In this document: piece after piece, positions 12,663-21,999 of the stretch | Numbering within the stretch: the first letter of the stretch is position 1 | Layout of the letters: every line of letters begins with the position of its first letter | Origin: Aspidiotus rigidus | Lineage: Eukaryota; Arthropoda; Insecta; Hemiptera; Diaspididae | Direction of reading: 5' to 3' | Assembly: GCA_035079385.1 (NCBI GenBank) | Contig: JAVHKY010000012.1 | Coordinates: 2,834,501-2,898,500 of the forward strand | Length of the DNA: 64,000 nucleotides | The notes under the pieces: generated by a model | Database searches by the model: none | Seen by the model: only the letters and a program-made list of their open reading frames with translations | Told to the model about the DNA's origin: nothing | Made by a program: the position numbers and the translations under genes

Positions 12663-15182
12663 TTACATAATTTTCTTTCGAGCTTTTGATGCAGCAAACG
12701 TATTCAGTGCAGTTTCATCATTATAATTAAGACAAAGCTCGTTTTCAATACATAACAAGGATAAATTGCTACACCTGACGTCACAAACAGGAGTGCGCAA
12801 ATAATTTTTGATTCTTTTTAAAACCGAAAAACTCCGCTCACCACTAGCGTTTGAGACAGGTAGAACTAAGTACAATTTTAAACCGACGAATACATTTGGA
12901 AACGTAGATTCTACTTTACTTTGAAGTACACATTTGAGCATTTCAGCAGGAGTAATGGTATTTGCGGCGGCAGCATCTAGACCGAGATCTCCGAGAATGA
13001 AATGCCTGAAGTGGCTGTATTCGTTAATTAAGTCATCAGATACGTCGGCTTCGTAAAATTTTTGGAACAGTTTGACTTTTTCATGTAAGATATTGGAAGC
13101 ATCATCGAGGCAAAACAAGAATTCGAACTTTTTAAAGACATCATCGTAAGTTTTCCCTCCTCTTTCTAATTCTGCAATTAAATTGTCGAGAATAACGTAG
13201 AATCCTTCAATCTTCAATTTGCTTTTCTCATCCATCACAGTATCTGTGGAGCCAGGCAACTCGTCAAAATGCAATTTACGTTTCTTAGTCCGTCTTGATT
13301 CTTGGAGTTGGAAGCCCTCATTTTCACCGACAGAACCAAACTTGGTGTGAACTTCTTCTTGAATGGCGGCAAAATCAAAATTATTTCTCATGTGTTGAAA
13401 ATATTCGTGCAGTGAGGCGTACAATGTTTGAGCTGTTTTGATTGTACTTTCAACTTTTTGGAGACTTTGACTGACCTTATTTAACCTCTCCAAAATTTTG
13501 GTCCAAAATATCAACATAAAGTGTGTTGTGGTTCGTCGTAAATTTTTCAAAACAGAGGTTGCCTCCACACGAGTTACTCCATCTTTCGATTCGTCATCTT
13601 TCAGCTTCTCTAAACACTTAACGAGACTAGAGTAGGAGTGCAAAACCGCAATACACGCATCGTATCGACAACTCCAGCGCGTAGTAGAGAGAGATTTAGG
13701 AGTTTTTATTCTTCCTCCAGCTTCATCAAAAATGTTCATCAATTCATTCCATCTACCGGTAGAAGCAGCAAAAAAATTATATAGCTGCTGCAACAACGCA
13801 AAAAACTGTGCTCCAATACGAGAGCTATCTGCGCATACAGAACCGACTAAATTCAGTCTATGAGCCGAGCAGGGCACAAATTCCGCAAATTTGTTCACCT
13901 TTTTTATCTGCGCCTGTAAACCGTTGTACTGCCCCGCCATGTTCGCAGCATTGTCGTAGGTCTGCCCTCTAGCGTCATTTATATCGACACCAATTTCGCT
14001 CAGAACACTGATTACGTTATTAGCGAGGTCCTCTGCCTTATGACTGTGTATGGGCAAGAATTTTATAAAGCGCTCAACAGGGCCTTCATCCTTCACATAT
14101 CTCAAAACAAACGTGAGTTGATCTTTGTGGGCTAAGTCAGGTGTCGAATCTAAAATTAATGAATAATACTTAGATTTTTTAACTTCACGGACAATTTCTT
14201 GGAGGACTCCACTACCCATTAAATCAATAATTTCATCGCATATGGTAGATGATAAATAGGAAACATTTCCTTTTCCGCAGTTGCCATACTTCAGTAGGTG
14301 CTGCTGCATAAATTCGTCGTATTTTCCCAAGTATTCTAACGCGCCTAAGTAATTTCCATTACGGACTGATCCAACTACTTCATCTTTACCTCTGAATGCC
14401 AGACCTCGCGACGACAAAAATTTGACTGTATGGATTAAACGCTCTACAACAGACCGCCAGTACGATTTCTCAGCTTCATATTGACGCGCCATTTCCACAT
14501 CAATTCTTCCAGCTGTGCGACTTCGTTGAGTAAAATGGGTAATACATTTAATATGTTCGCCGCTGAGTTCATGAGCTTTCATCGACTTCGATTGATTTTT
14601 CCAATCATTGAATCCATGTGACACAAATGAGCTTGAACTATCGTGAGCAAATAATCGACAAGGAAGGCAAAAAAGTGCGTTTTTAGATTTCGAAAAAATC
14701 GGCCAATGTCGTCTCACAGTTTCACCATTATGCAGAGTATAAAAAAAACTTTGCCGCGCCAACTTCCTTTTCTCACAAGTTTTATCTTTTTGCACGTACT
14801 CCCGCTCGGTTTGTCGATAGTTAATAATATCTAGATCTTGCTGAAATAAATTTTGATTTCGAACAATGAACTCTACCGTTGCATCTGTCATGACCCACTC
14901 AGCTGGATCACTAGATGGCTTGGGTATTGCTGTTTCAGATGTAGCGCAGTCAGACGCAGAAAAAATCAAATCATAAGGGGGAGGTGGAATGGGAGCCTGG
15001 TCTTCATGAAAAGCTGTTTCAAGAGAAATGGAGCAGGATGCTTCTTCCGATCCAGCAGCACTATCAACCCTCTCATTAGACTGGAAGAAAGTAGTAATTT
15101 TTGGCATACGCGAAATTTTCTCTTTCTCAGCTTCCTTTCTCTTCCTATAGTCATAACCGCTCAATTTCTTTTTAGAATCCAT
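12663..15182 (-). CDS. hAT-family transposase, zinc finger MYM-type 1-like (TTF zinc finger, DUF4371, hAT dimerisation)
   Basis: An 839-residue intact frame. The N-terminus is basic (RKRKEAEKEK) and followed by a Ser/Pro-rich linker. A TTF-type zinc finger spans about 145-215 with C172, C175, H204 and H210. A DUF4371-like region follows. Candidate catalytic residues of the RNase-H-like fold are D345 (SLILDSTPD), D410 (GQTYDNAANM) and E782 (SNASGERSFSVLKR). The hAT CxxH signature is C438-H441 (FVPCSAHRLN) and the conserved RW is at 502-503. The C-terminal dimerisation segment ends LSLLCIENEL. The protein would cut and rejoin the element's ends in the nucleus. Domesticated host genes of this type exist in animals, but here the frame sits inside terminal repeats and a perfect target duplication, so it is a transposon gene. 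The first ATG (15182) is used because the zinc finger and a plausible N-terminus follow in frame. Confidence 0.92.
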   Translation of the reverse strand: MDSKKKLSGYDYRKRKEAEKEKISRMPKITTFFQSNERVDSAAGSEEASCSISLETAFHEDQAPIPPPPYDLIFSASDCATSETAIPKPSSDPAEWVMTDATVEFIVRNQNLFQQDLDIINYRQTEREYVQKDKTCEKRKLARQSFFYTLHNGETVRRHWPIFSKSKNALFCLPCRLFAHDSSSSFVSHGFNDWKNQSKSMKAHELSGEHIKCITHFTQRSRTAGRIDVEMARQYEAEKSYWRSVVERLIHTVKFLSSRGLAFRGKDEVVGSVRNGNYLGALEYLGKYDEFMQQHLLKYGNCGKGNVSYLSSTICDEIIDLMGSGVLQEIVREVKKSKYYSLILDSTPDLAHKDQLTFVLRYVKDEGPVERFIKFLPIHSHKAEDLANNVISVLSEIGVDINDARGQTYDNAANMAGQYNGLQAQIKKVNKFAEFVPCSAHRLNLVGSVCADSSRIGAQFFALLQQLYNFFAASTGRWNELMNIFDEAGGRIKTPKSLSTTRWSCRYDACIAVLHSYSSLVKCLEKLKDDESKDGVTRVEATSVLKNLRRTTTHFMLIFWTKILERLNKVSQSLQKVESTIKTAQTLYASLHEYFQHMRNNFDFAAIQEEVHTKFGSVGENEGFQLQESRRTKKRKLHFDELPGSTDTVMDEKSKLKIEGFYVILDNLIAELERGGKTYDDVFKKFEFLFCLDDASNILHEKVKLFQKFYEADVSDDLINEYSHFRHFILGDLGLDAAAANTITPAEMLKCVLQSKVESTFPNVFVGLKLYLVLPVSNASGERSFSVLKRIKNYLRTPVCDVRCSNLSLLCIENELCLNYNDETALNTFAASKARKKIM

Positions 15183-15393
15183 TCTCTATAAGCTGTGGAG
15201 ATTCACACCTTCTTATTAGTTTTTACATTGTGAACCATCCTAAATGTAGCATACGTAGGCATCAAATGAACTTACAGTATTTCTCCACGTACACGGTATA
15301 TCTATGCAACACCATCCATTCAACAATCAGCTGGCTGTATACAACGAGGGGCTGTTTTTCAGTAAGATGATTAAGATGAATCTATCTTCAAAT

Positions 15394-15763
15394 CAGCGGC
15401 GGATTAACACGTAAGCGTGGGATACGTTAAAAAGAGGTTTGAAGTATGAAGTCGTGTGCAGTATAGTAAAAGATTTGCAAGTATTTTTTGCTGGTCGATG
15501 TGAACGGTCATGTGCAGACTTGCTTTATCACTTTTATTCAACCGCAGTGTAGAGTAGGGCGATAGTGCTTTCACATCGCACTGTCCGCGTATACCTGTGA
15601 AACAATGAAAAAGAGCGGTGTTTTGATTTTTCATATTGCGGGTCATTTCTGCATTCTGATGCAATATTACCATACACAATTTCAATTTTTTGCCTTGCGG
15701 CGCCCTTCCGTGCTTGGCGCCCTCCGCGAATGCTTCCCACGCTTACGTGTTAATCCGCCGCTG
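15394..15763. mobile_element. 370-bp unit with its own 29-bp perfect hAT terminal repeats, forming the right end of the hAT
   Basis: The 29 bases from 15394 (CAGCGGCGGATTAACACG..) recur exactly inverted at 15735-15763. No AGATCCAC lies left of 15394, where CTTCAAAT is found instead, and CTTCAAAT does not recur right of 15763. So this unit did not insert by itself at this site; it moved with the rest of the hAT. It contains no convincing gene. Short minus-strand frames here (15404-15740) look like remnants. Confidence 0.75.
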
Positions 15764-16110
15764 AGATCCACCTGTCTATCAGTGCCTGTCCACACAATTA
15801 GGATACCATCTATACATCTGGCCCAGTGTTTGATCGAGTTTCTGAACTTGCTGCCCTTCAATATCTTGTTTTCCATATCATTCATGAATATCTCCGCCAG
15901 TATTGGTGACAGCGGTGATCCCATCGCAAGTCCCCTTTCCTGACTGTAGAACCTGTTATTAAAGCGGCAGTAGTTCTGGCTCAAGATCTCTTCCACTATG
16001 TTGGCGTACTTCGACCCATCGGGGTTCCCATGGTATCTGTGGTTTTTGAGCAGAGTGAGAAGTTCCGATTGTATTAAGCTTGAATTATTATTCTTCATAA
16101 CTGGGAGCCC
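15764..16110 (-). pseudogene. Penelope-like reverse transcriptase fragment, catalytic motif damaged
   Basis: Minus-strand frame from about 16110 to the hAT junction. Landmarks are SELLTLLKNHRY, FYSQERGLAMGSPLSPILAE (RT motif 4 region) and WARCIDGILIVW at the active site. Penelope-like RTs carry a YVDD-type box there; here it reads CIDG, so one of the two catalytic aspartates is replaced by Gly. Upstream sequence does not continue as RT, so the element is truncated near 16110. The frame resumes past the hAT at 12503. Confidence 0.85.
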
Positions 16111-16304
16111 TGGTTGAGAGTAAAAAAGGTCATAACTGCGACAATTTTTGTATACAATTCATGATTTCTATTCCGAATGTGTGCAGTACAGTGTATATCA
16201 CCTCAGAACCGCGTATGTGTTCGGCTAAAATAACGATGAAGTAATTATTTTCATGTTCATATTATATTTGCGCTCTCCTCTCTGGCAACACTGACGCGCT
16301 AGCC

Positions 16305-16410
16305 TGAAATGTAAAAATCTTATCCGATAGGAAATTTTGTGTGGAATACTTTTTTACTGAGGTATTTTCCCCCTCAGACGCATACTTTCCGCAGAAACTG
16401 CGAAAAAACT
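16305..16410 (-). repeat. Right 106-bp inverted repeat bracketing the Penelope-like element
   Basis: Reverse complement of 11206-11311 with few mismatches. The similarity stops abruptly on the inner side at TTTCA and on the outer side at CAGTTTTT. Confidence 0.8.
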
Positions 16411-18445
16411 GAATTTTTTACCCCTTTTCCCCCATTTTTTAGGTACTTCCGGGGGTCAATTCAAAAAGTAACAACGAGTTTCGTATTCAGCGGGTCTGAA
16501 ACATTCTAGAACCATCATTTACTCAATTGTTACACGAAATGCTTCTAGCAAGGCGTTTTTCTAAAAAATTTACCAGTCAATCGAGTCCCCATCCCCCCTC
16601 CCCCAAAGAAAACCCATTGATCGAAAACGGAGTGTCTTCTTTTAGTGTTTCATCTCTTTCGATTTCTCGTAATCTGACAAGTCCCAATACCAGCCTATCA
16701 TTCTCAACTTCAGATCTCGGACATACTCTCAATAGAGGGATGGAGAAAATTTTGTGATGATTTTTGGTTCGGTTGCAGAGAATGTCAAACAAATAAGAAA
16801 GGAAGGAAAATTATAAAACTAGTGTTTTTGATCAAGCTTTCGGTTCTAGTCGGCATGTGAAAGCCGTTCATTCTTCCTTCATGATGGCGTATAACACTCA
16901 AAAATTTACTTTTCGCGATACCGTTTCGAAAACTCGTGAAATGAAATAATCATGAACTTACTACTCATGATACTGACTAAAATATTCGTGTCAGAGGCTT
17001 CACGGTTCTGGTAACGATAAATTGTTGAAAATTCCCTCGCGCGAAGAACAAAAATAAAGAGAATAAAATTCGTCGTTCAATTGTAAACAACAATATAGGA
17101 GAAAAAATGGTGTAGAATTGTCGAGATTGAGATGAAAAACGAATAAATGGTTAGATAATGATGAGACAAGGCAAGGCGTTTTCCCGCAGTTTACATTACG
17201 TATTATCTATTTGCCTTTTTCGTACTCGATATTCTAAGCCGAGGCAGTAAACATGGAACGAGCAAAATACATTATCATTTCGGTATTCATATAACCTAGA
17301 AAATTGCTTGCCATTTTTCCTCTTCCGAATTGAAGAAAATGTGCGTCTCGCGATTCTCTCGGGTTGACAAAGCTAAACTGCCAGATAAGTTCGCCGTTGT
17401 CGTGGAAACGCGCAGGAAACAATTTTCAAAATATCATTTTCGTTATTATATTTTCTATTGCGAGTTTTATTTCTGACGTATACCGCGTCTCACCAGAACC
17501 GTATTCGTGGAAAATTAATTTCAGTGCGCTCGTATCTCTAAAGGCCGTTAACCGAATTTTACGCTACCGTTGATCGCTTGAATATTATATAGCGCATGAT
17601 ACTGAGTGCGGGGACAGAGAGGTATGGGCTTCTTTTGCGTATGGATTTCATCGTATACTTCAATATTCCGCAGTAGGTGGGCGATAAAGACTTTTAATAT
17701 AAACTTTTCTCAACATAAAGCTAAGCTTTTTGTACTTTGAAAAGTTGGTTCGCGGGTGTCAGGAAATCGAGAGAAGATTCCGAGTCTAGTTCTGGCTTAC
17801 GATTTTGGAGACGTAATGTCTATTAAGAGTGGTTGTATGAATTTCAACGTTCGAGATATCTCTGTTCCCATACTCTATTTTCTGGGTGTGCATCTCGACT
17901 GCTGGTGATTGGGTGGCCTTAGTAAGCCGTATCTGACCTTCGAGCCACAGCATCTACTCGTACACAATAAATTTATACAAAAACATAAATCCGCCGACTC
18001 TTTGATGCCCTCTTCAATCAACGTCTTACCTTTCATTAGTGGAAAAAGCCAACCAGTAAGGGGATGCACTTCTGATCTATCGTCTTTTAAGTTGTATGAA
18101 AACGATTATGTTTTGCACTTCCACAAAAAAACTTGCACGTATTTGTAGAAGATGACTAGTAGTTGTAACTCCTGAACTGAGACTGAAATGGTTTTCTAAA
18201 TGTCCCCTTGTTTAAAACAAATTAAAGTTCAAATACAAGTCGAGATCTTTTTAATCGAAAAAAAAGAATCAAAAGCATAATGTACGATCGGTGTACACTA
18301 TTAAAAAAAAAAAACGATCAACACAGTGTCAACATTATCAACAGTGGATTGTAAAAGAAAGATAAAAAAACTCGTAGCCCAATTTGTGAGTCGCTCGGGG
18401 TTGCCTTCATTAACCTTGTTAATTGAGGCAAACAGGAAACCTGTT
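16411..18445. other. No recognisable gene
   Basis: AT-rich sequence with short unrelated frames (16527-16757 is Ser-rich but has no known domain). I see no repeats shared with the rest of the window until about 18400. Confidence 0.4.
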
Positions 18446-19030
18446 TTATGGGCGTCACTATTGTGTTTTCTCATTCCTAAATAGCTTCAGCCTTCGTTAT
18501 ACTAGGGATTTCAAACTTCAGCCTTAATTACACTGGGCCTAATATACGATACTTCTAGGCCTGTAATATGTCAAACACTAGCCATCATCATACTAAGCCT
18601 AATATACCATAGTAGTCCTATAATAAATAGCGTAATAAACTATAGCCTACATCATACAGGGTCTAATATACACACTATACTAGTCCTTTAATTAGTAGCC
18701 TGAAAAATTTCAAACTTTAGCCTTCATTAATTGGGCCTAATGTACTACACTAGGCCTATAATGACTAGCCTGAAAGTATAACTAGGCGTATACTAAATAC
18801 GCTTAATATAAAGTATACTAGGCCTAAAGACTTAGCAAACTTTCAAAATCCAGTCTTCATTATACTGGGCCTAATATACTATACTAGGCCTATAATGACT
18901 AGCCTAAAAAATTTTGAATTTTAGTCTTCGTTATACTAGGCTTGATATACAATAATTATATACTAACTTAATATCTATAAAGTATATAGGTAATATACTA
19001 AACTAGCCTGGAACACTTTCTATCATATAT
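18400..19030. repeat. Degenerate tandem-like repeat (CCTAATATACTATACTAGGCC)
   Basis: Starts with an AGGCAAACAGGAAACCTG end typical of the CTCGAG repeat family (compare 60590-60625). Then blocks containing GGGCCTAATATACTATAC, TAGGCCTATAATGACTAGCC and TTTCAAACTTTAGCCTTC recur every 60-75 bp in several degraded copies up to about 19020. Non-coding. Confidence 0.65.
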
Positions 19031-19620
19031 AGCTCGGAGGAAGAAATTTTTCCAAGTCCCCCTCCTATCATACGTAGCCCGGAGGTAAACATTTTTCCAA
19101 GTCCCACGTCTTGCCCTCCGGCAACCGGCGCCCGTCATTTTTTCCGACTTTTTTATCTAGAAAAGTGAGATATTACACCTGTAGCAAGGTGAACAGGGGG
19201 CAGGCGTAATGAACTTTTTCGACGTTTTAGAGGTCCTAGTTCACAACTAACATAAAAACCTCACTTTTCTAGCTAGAAAAGTCCGTAAAGGCATGAATAA
19301 AATTTTTTTGTCCGCGGATCTCCGAAAACTAACCTGTTGTATAAGGGGCTTTTTGAGAAATTCGTCGTGCGCCGTCCAACAAAAAACTCGGAAAATATTT
19401 CGATTCTCTAGCCATATATGATAGGGGAGGGACTTGGAAAAATGTCGACTCTTGAGCCATATATGGTAGGAATTTTTCCAAGTCCGTCTTCCATCATGAG
19501 AGTCGAAAGTTTTCTAAGTCCCCTCCTATCATATGTAGCTCGAGATTCGAGAAAAATTTTAGACTCTCAAACTATATTATACTAGGTCTAGGCCTTCTTT
19601 AAACTAGCTTTATCTCGAAC
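19031..19620. repeat. CTCGAG / TATATGATAGG repeat cluster, with a copy of the 21.5-kb repeat
   Basis: Units with TATCATATATAGCTCGGAGG and TTTTTCCAAGTCCCCCTCC occur at both edges. Between them, 19150-19345 is homologous to 21485-21680: both contain TATTACA.CTGTAGCAAG, a G-rich ACAGGGGG and CCGCGGATCTCC. Non-coding. Confidence 0.65.
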
Positions 19621-20248
19621 TAGGCTGTCTGAATTCTCAATATCAAATCCTATATGACTCATAAAACAAGTTCCCTGCGTTCCTCGTTTAAAACTTCGTT
19701 AAAAAAGCCGTCATTTTTCGAGACTTAGATAAGTTATGTTCTCATATCTTAAGATGGGTACCAACAATTTCTTTGACGATTAATTGATAGTAATTCTTCA
19801 GCGCGTTTCCAATTGAGTTAATACGATTCTGTAGGTTTTGGGAGTAATCGAATTATCAATTTGCAAAGATCGCAGAAACAACTGTTATAGCCTCGTAACA
19901 AAGTGGGCCGGGGGAGGGAGAGTGAATTTTTTGGAGACGTTTCGTAGGTTTTACATGACTCCTAGCCTAAATCAAAACAAAATTCAGATTTCCTCATTGG
20001 ATTTTTTTTCATTTTTCGGGATCTCCTTGCAGCTGGATTCCCAGATGAAGAATATTGGGACGGAGTTTGCATAGAAAATGTTGATATGAAAGCGTGAATA
20101 CAATTTATGAGTGTGAGAGAGGAACAGCAGCTGGAGGTAGCTTTAAGAGATGCCGGGAATCGGGAATGATAAAGAATTGAACCACTCAGCCTAATATACA
20201 GTATACTAGACTAATACTAGGCTACGAATAATGTATAGGAAAAGATGA

Positions 20249-20551
20249 TTAAAGAGCTCTTTTTTTTGGGAAATATATAAGTGCACGCCTCATAAAATTA
20301 TATTGACCGCCAGTTCCCTTCCGGCCATAGAAAAAAACTGACACGACGCTGAAACCATGACGAACGCCATAAATGCCCACCAGGACTGGCACACGACCCG
20401 CATTTCGAAAGAAGATGATTTTGCTGCATTTATTGTGAGGAACTCCAGCCAGGATGGGCTTGACAGTAGAGACTGCCTCCCCATAATAAACCTCAAACTC
20501 CTTATGAGTGAGATATGACTGTTGATGGAGGTGTTTTCCCAGTTGTTCCAC
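20249..20551 (-). pseudogene. Jockey-type LINE reverse transcriptase scrap
   Basis: The minus-strand frame contains SYLTHKEFEVYYGEAVSTVK and then PILAGVP, the run-up to the GVPQGSVLGP motif of LINE reverse transcriptases. After GVP an unrelated insertion of about 35 bases precedes a segment that could be a corrupted GRVPVL. No further RT sequence is intact. It is a short dead fragment. Confidence 0.55.
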
Positions 20552-21138
20552 CCCGGAGGAGTCAGTCGAGTCAGTTGGTTAATGCATTGGATTTCGAGCA
20601 TTGTCGTGAGATCTTTACTGGTTGGTAAAATACTGATGTTCGTCGTCGAAATAATATGATTCGGCAGAAGTATGATGCCAAGGGGATGCGCGGTAGTTAT
20701 ATGGATCACTGCAATAGCCGCGGACGTTTCATTATTGACTGGTATTCAAGAGTTCGCCGTTTTGACAATACTCGCACTTCTGATCCTTCCCGTGATTTGC
20801 CAATTCCACTCTTCCTTTTCGCAGGCCCTTTTTGGCAAGCAAGGTTCTTGATGGAGTCTAATATTTAGGCCCATTTGGAGCTTCCCTTCGATCTTCAGGA
20901 AACTTTTCACGCTGCACATGTCAAGTGGTAGGCGGATGTTAATTTCGACTCTTCTCTGCGTTTGTTATTATGAAGGCAGGTACCATGTAGTCTTGAACTC
21001 AGATTTATTCAAGAAGCGGTTGGACTTGGCCGTTGTAAATTATTTGAAAACTTATATTTGTTAATTGCATTAATATGTATCAATATTGTAATGCCTTTAT
21101 GAAATATTATGGTGATGGTAAAAAAAAAAAAAAAAAAA
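20552..21138 (+). mobile_element. Retroposon 3' end with poly(A) tail
   Basis: Ends in a 19-base A run (21120-21138) after ATTATGGTGATGGT, as expected of a plus-strand retroposon tail. A late frame includes LFKKRLDL, reminiscent of the C-terminal FKxRLD segment of CR1/Jockey-like RTs. Around 20565-20600, TCAGTTGGTTAATGC looks like a tRNA A box, but I see no good B box. Class and 5' limit are uncertain. Confidence 0.45.
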
Positions 21139-21484
21139 CTCCACTTGGAGTGCTGACTTGTCAATGACCAAAGCATTTCATTATCTTCTTTCCTGTGGTA
21201 TTTTTGTCCTCTTCAATGGATTTTGAGTGTTTTGATTTTGTGTGCACAACTTGTATCCAGATGTGTGCACTACTTACTTTGTGTATTTGTCCGTTTCATA
21301 GGATTTCCAGTGTTTTGGATCTCGAGTGCGCAACTTATATGAGGATGTGTGCACTACTTACTTCGTTTTTGTCCGTGTAATACATTTCTTAGGCGTGTCA
21401 ATTTCGTTTCGGTGGCGTGTTATCGATAGGTGGGCAATTTCGTTTTTTGAGGCGTGCGATTTAATGTATGCCCTTTTTTTTACC

Positions 21485-21800
21485 TACTTTTCCAGCTCAA
21501 AGTGCGGTATTACATCTGTAGCAAGATTGACAGGGGGAAGAAGCAGTCAACTTTCTGGATACTTTGGAGGCCCTATATTACTTTCAGCATGAAAAAAATC
21601 AGTTTTTTTTTATGTAGGCCTATATTTACGCTGACAGATATTTTTTTTCCGCGGATCTCCTCCAGGACTACCGGATGGGTCTTTTCGAGACCTTTTTTTT
21701 TTTTTTTCATTACATCCAACCAAAGGAAAATTATAAAAAAAAAACAAAACAAAAAAAACAAAACAAAATAAAACAACCAAAAAAAAAAGAAGAAGAAAAA
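21485..21800. repeat. Dispersed repeat copy plus A/T-rich simple sequence
   Basis: 21485-21680 matches 19150-19345 (see there). It is followed by a T run (about 21691-21709) and an A-rich tract (21738-21800). The long frames over this tract on both strands are homopolymer artefacts. Confidence 0.6.
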
Positions 21801-21999
21801 AGAATAGGGGGGAAAAATTAAACACATGCATAAATGTATTTAAAAAAAAGGGGTGAAAACAATAGTACTCCGACATAGCAATCCGTTGTAAGGACTGGAG
21901 CCGAGTTTGATTTCTTGTATCAAAAGATTATGATTTAGTCGCACTTTAGAATTTAAAAAAAGTAAATCATAAAATAAAAAAAAAAAGAGGGTTGGAAAG

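Larger units (their letters stand above)
12504..15763 (-). mobile_element. Intact hAT transposon, 3,260 bp, inserted in the Penelope-like element
   Basis: The left end is CAGGGGTGGATTAAC and the right end, reverse-complemented, is CAGCGGCGGATTAAC. Both ends continue with a conserved GTAAGCG and a GGCGCC box. The 8-bp AGATCCAC lies directly outside each end (12496-12503 and 15764-15771), the length expected of hAT elements. Excision restores the host Penelope frame. One long uninterrupted transposase frame fills the minus strand. The right 370 bp is itself bounded by a second copy of the terminal repeat (see 15394-15763). Confidence 0.93.
11316..16110 (-). mobile_element. Penelope-like element, truncated, split by a hAT insertion
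   Basis: Minus-strand retroelement. Its 3' tail (11316-11621) contains, read on the minus strand, an ACACCCGAAAGTAC segment and an AATAAA just before the end. The GIY-YIG part lies at 11622-12503 and the C-terminal end of the RT at 15764-16110. The RT and endonuclease parts join exactly across the hAT once one copy of its 8-bp duplication is removed. The N-terminal two thirds of the RT is missing, so the element was 5' truncated. Inverted repeats of 106 bp flank it at 11206 and 16305. Confidence 0.85.

Noticed and set aside
12663..15182. A domesticated zinc finger MYM-type host gene
   Set aside because: The frame lies within hAT terminal repeats flanked by an identical 8-bp duplication inside another transposon.
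20555..20640. A tRNA gene or clear tRNA-derived SINE head
   Set aside because: An A-box-like TCAGTTGGTTAATGC is present but no matching B box or cloverleaf pairing could be found.
21573..21876. Phe/Lys-rich overlapping proteins on the minus strand
   Set aside because: They are read-through of T- and A-rich simple sequence.
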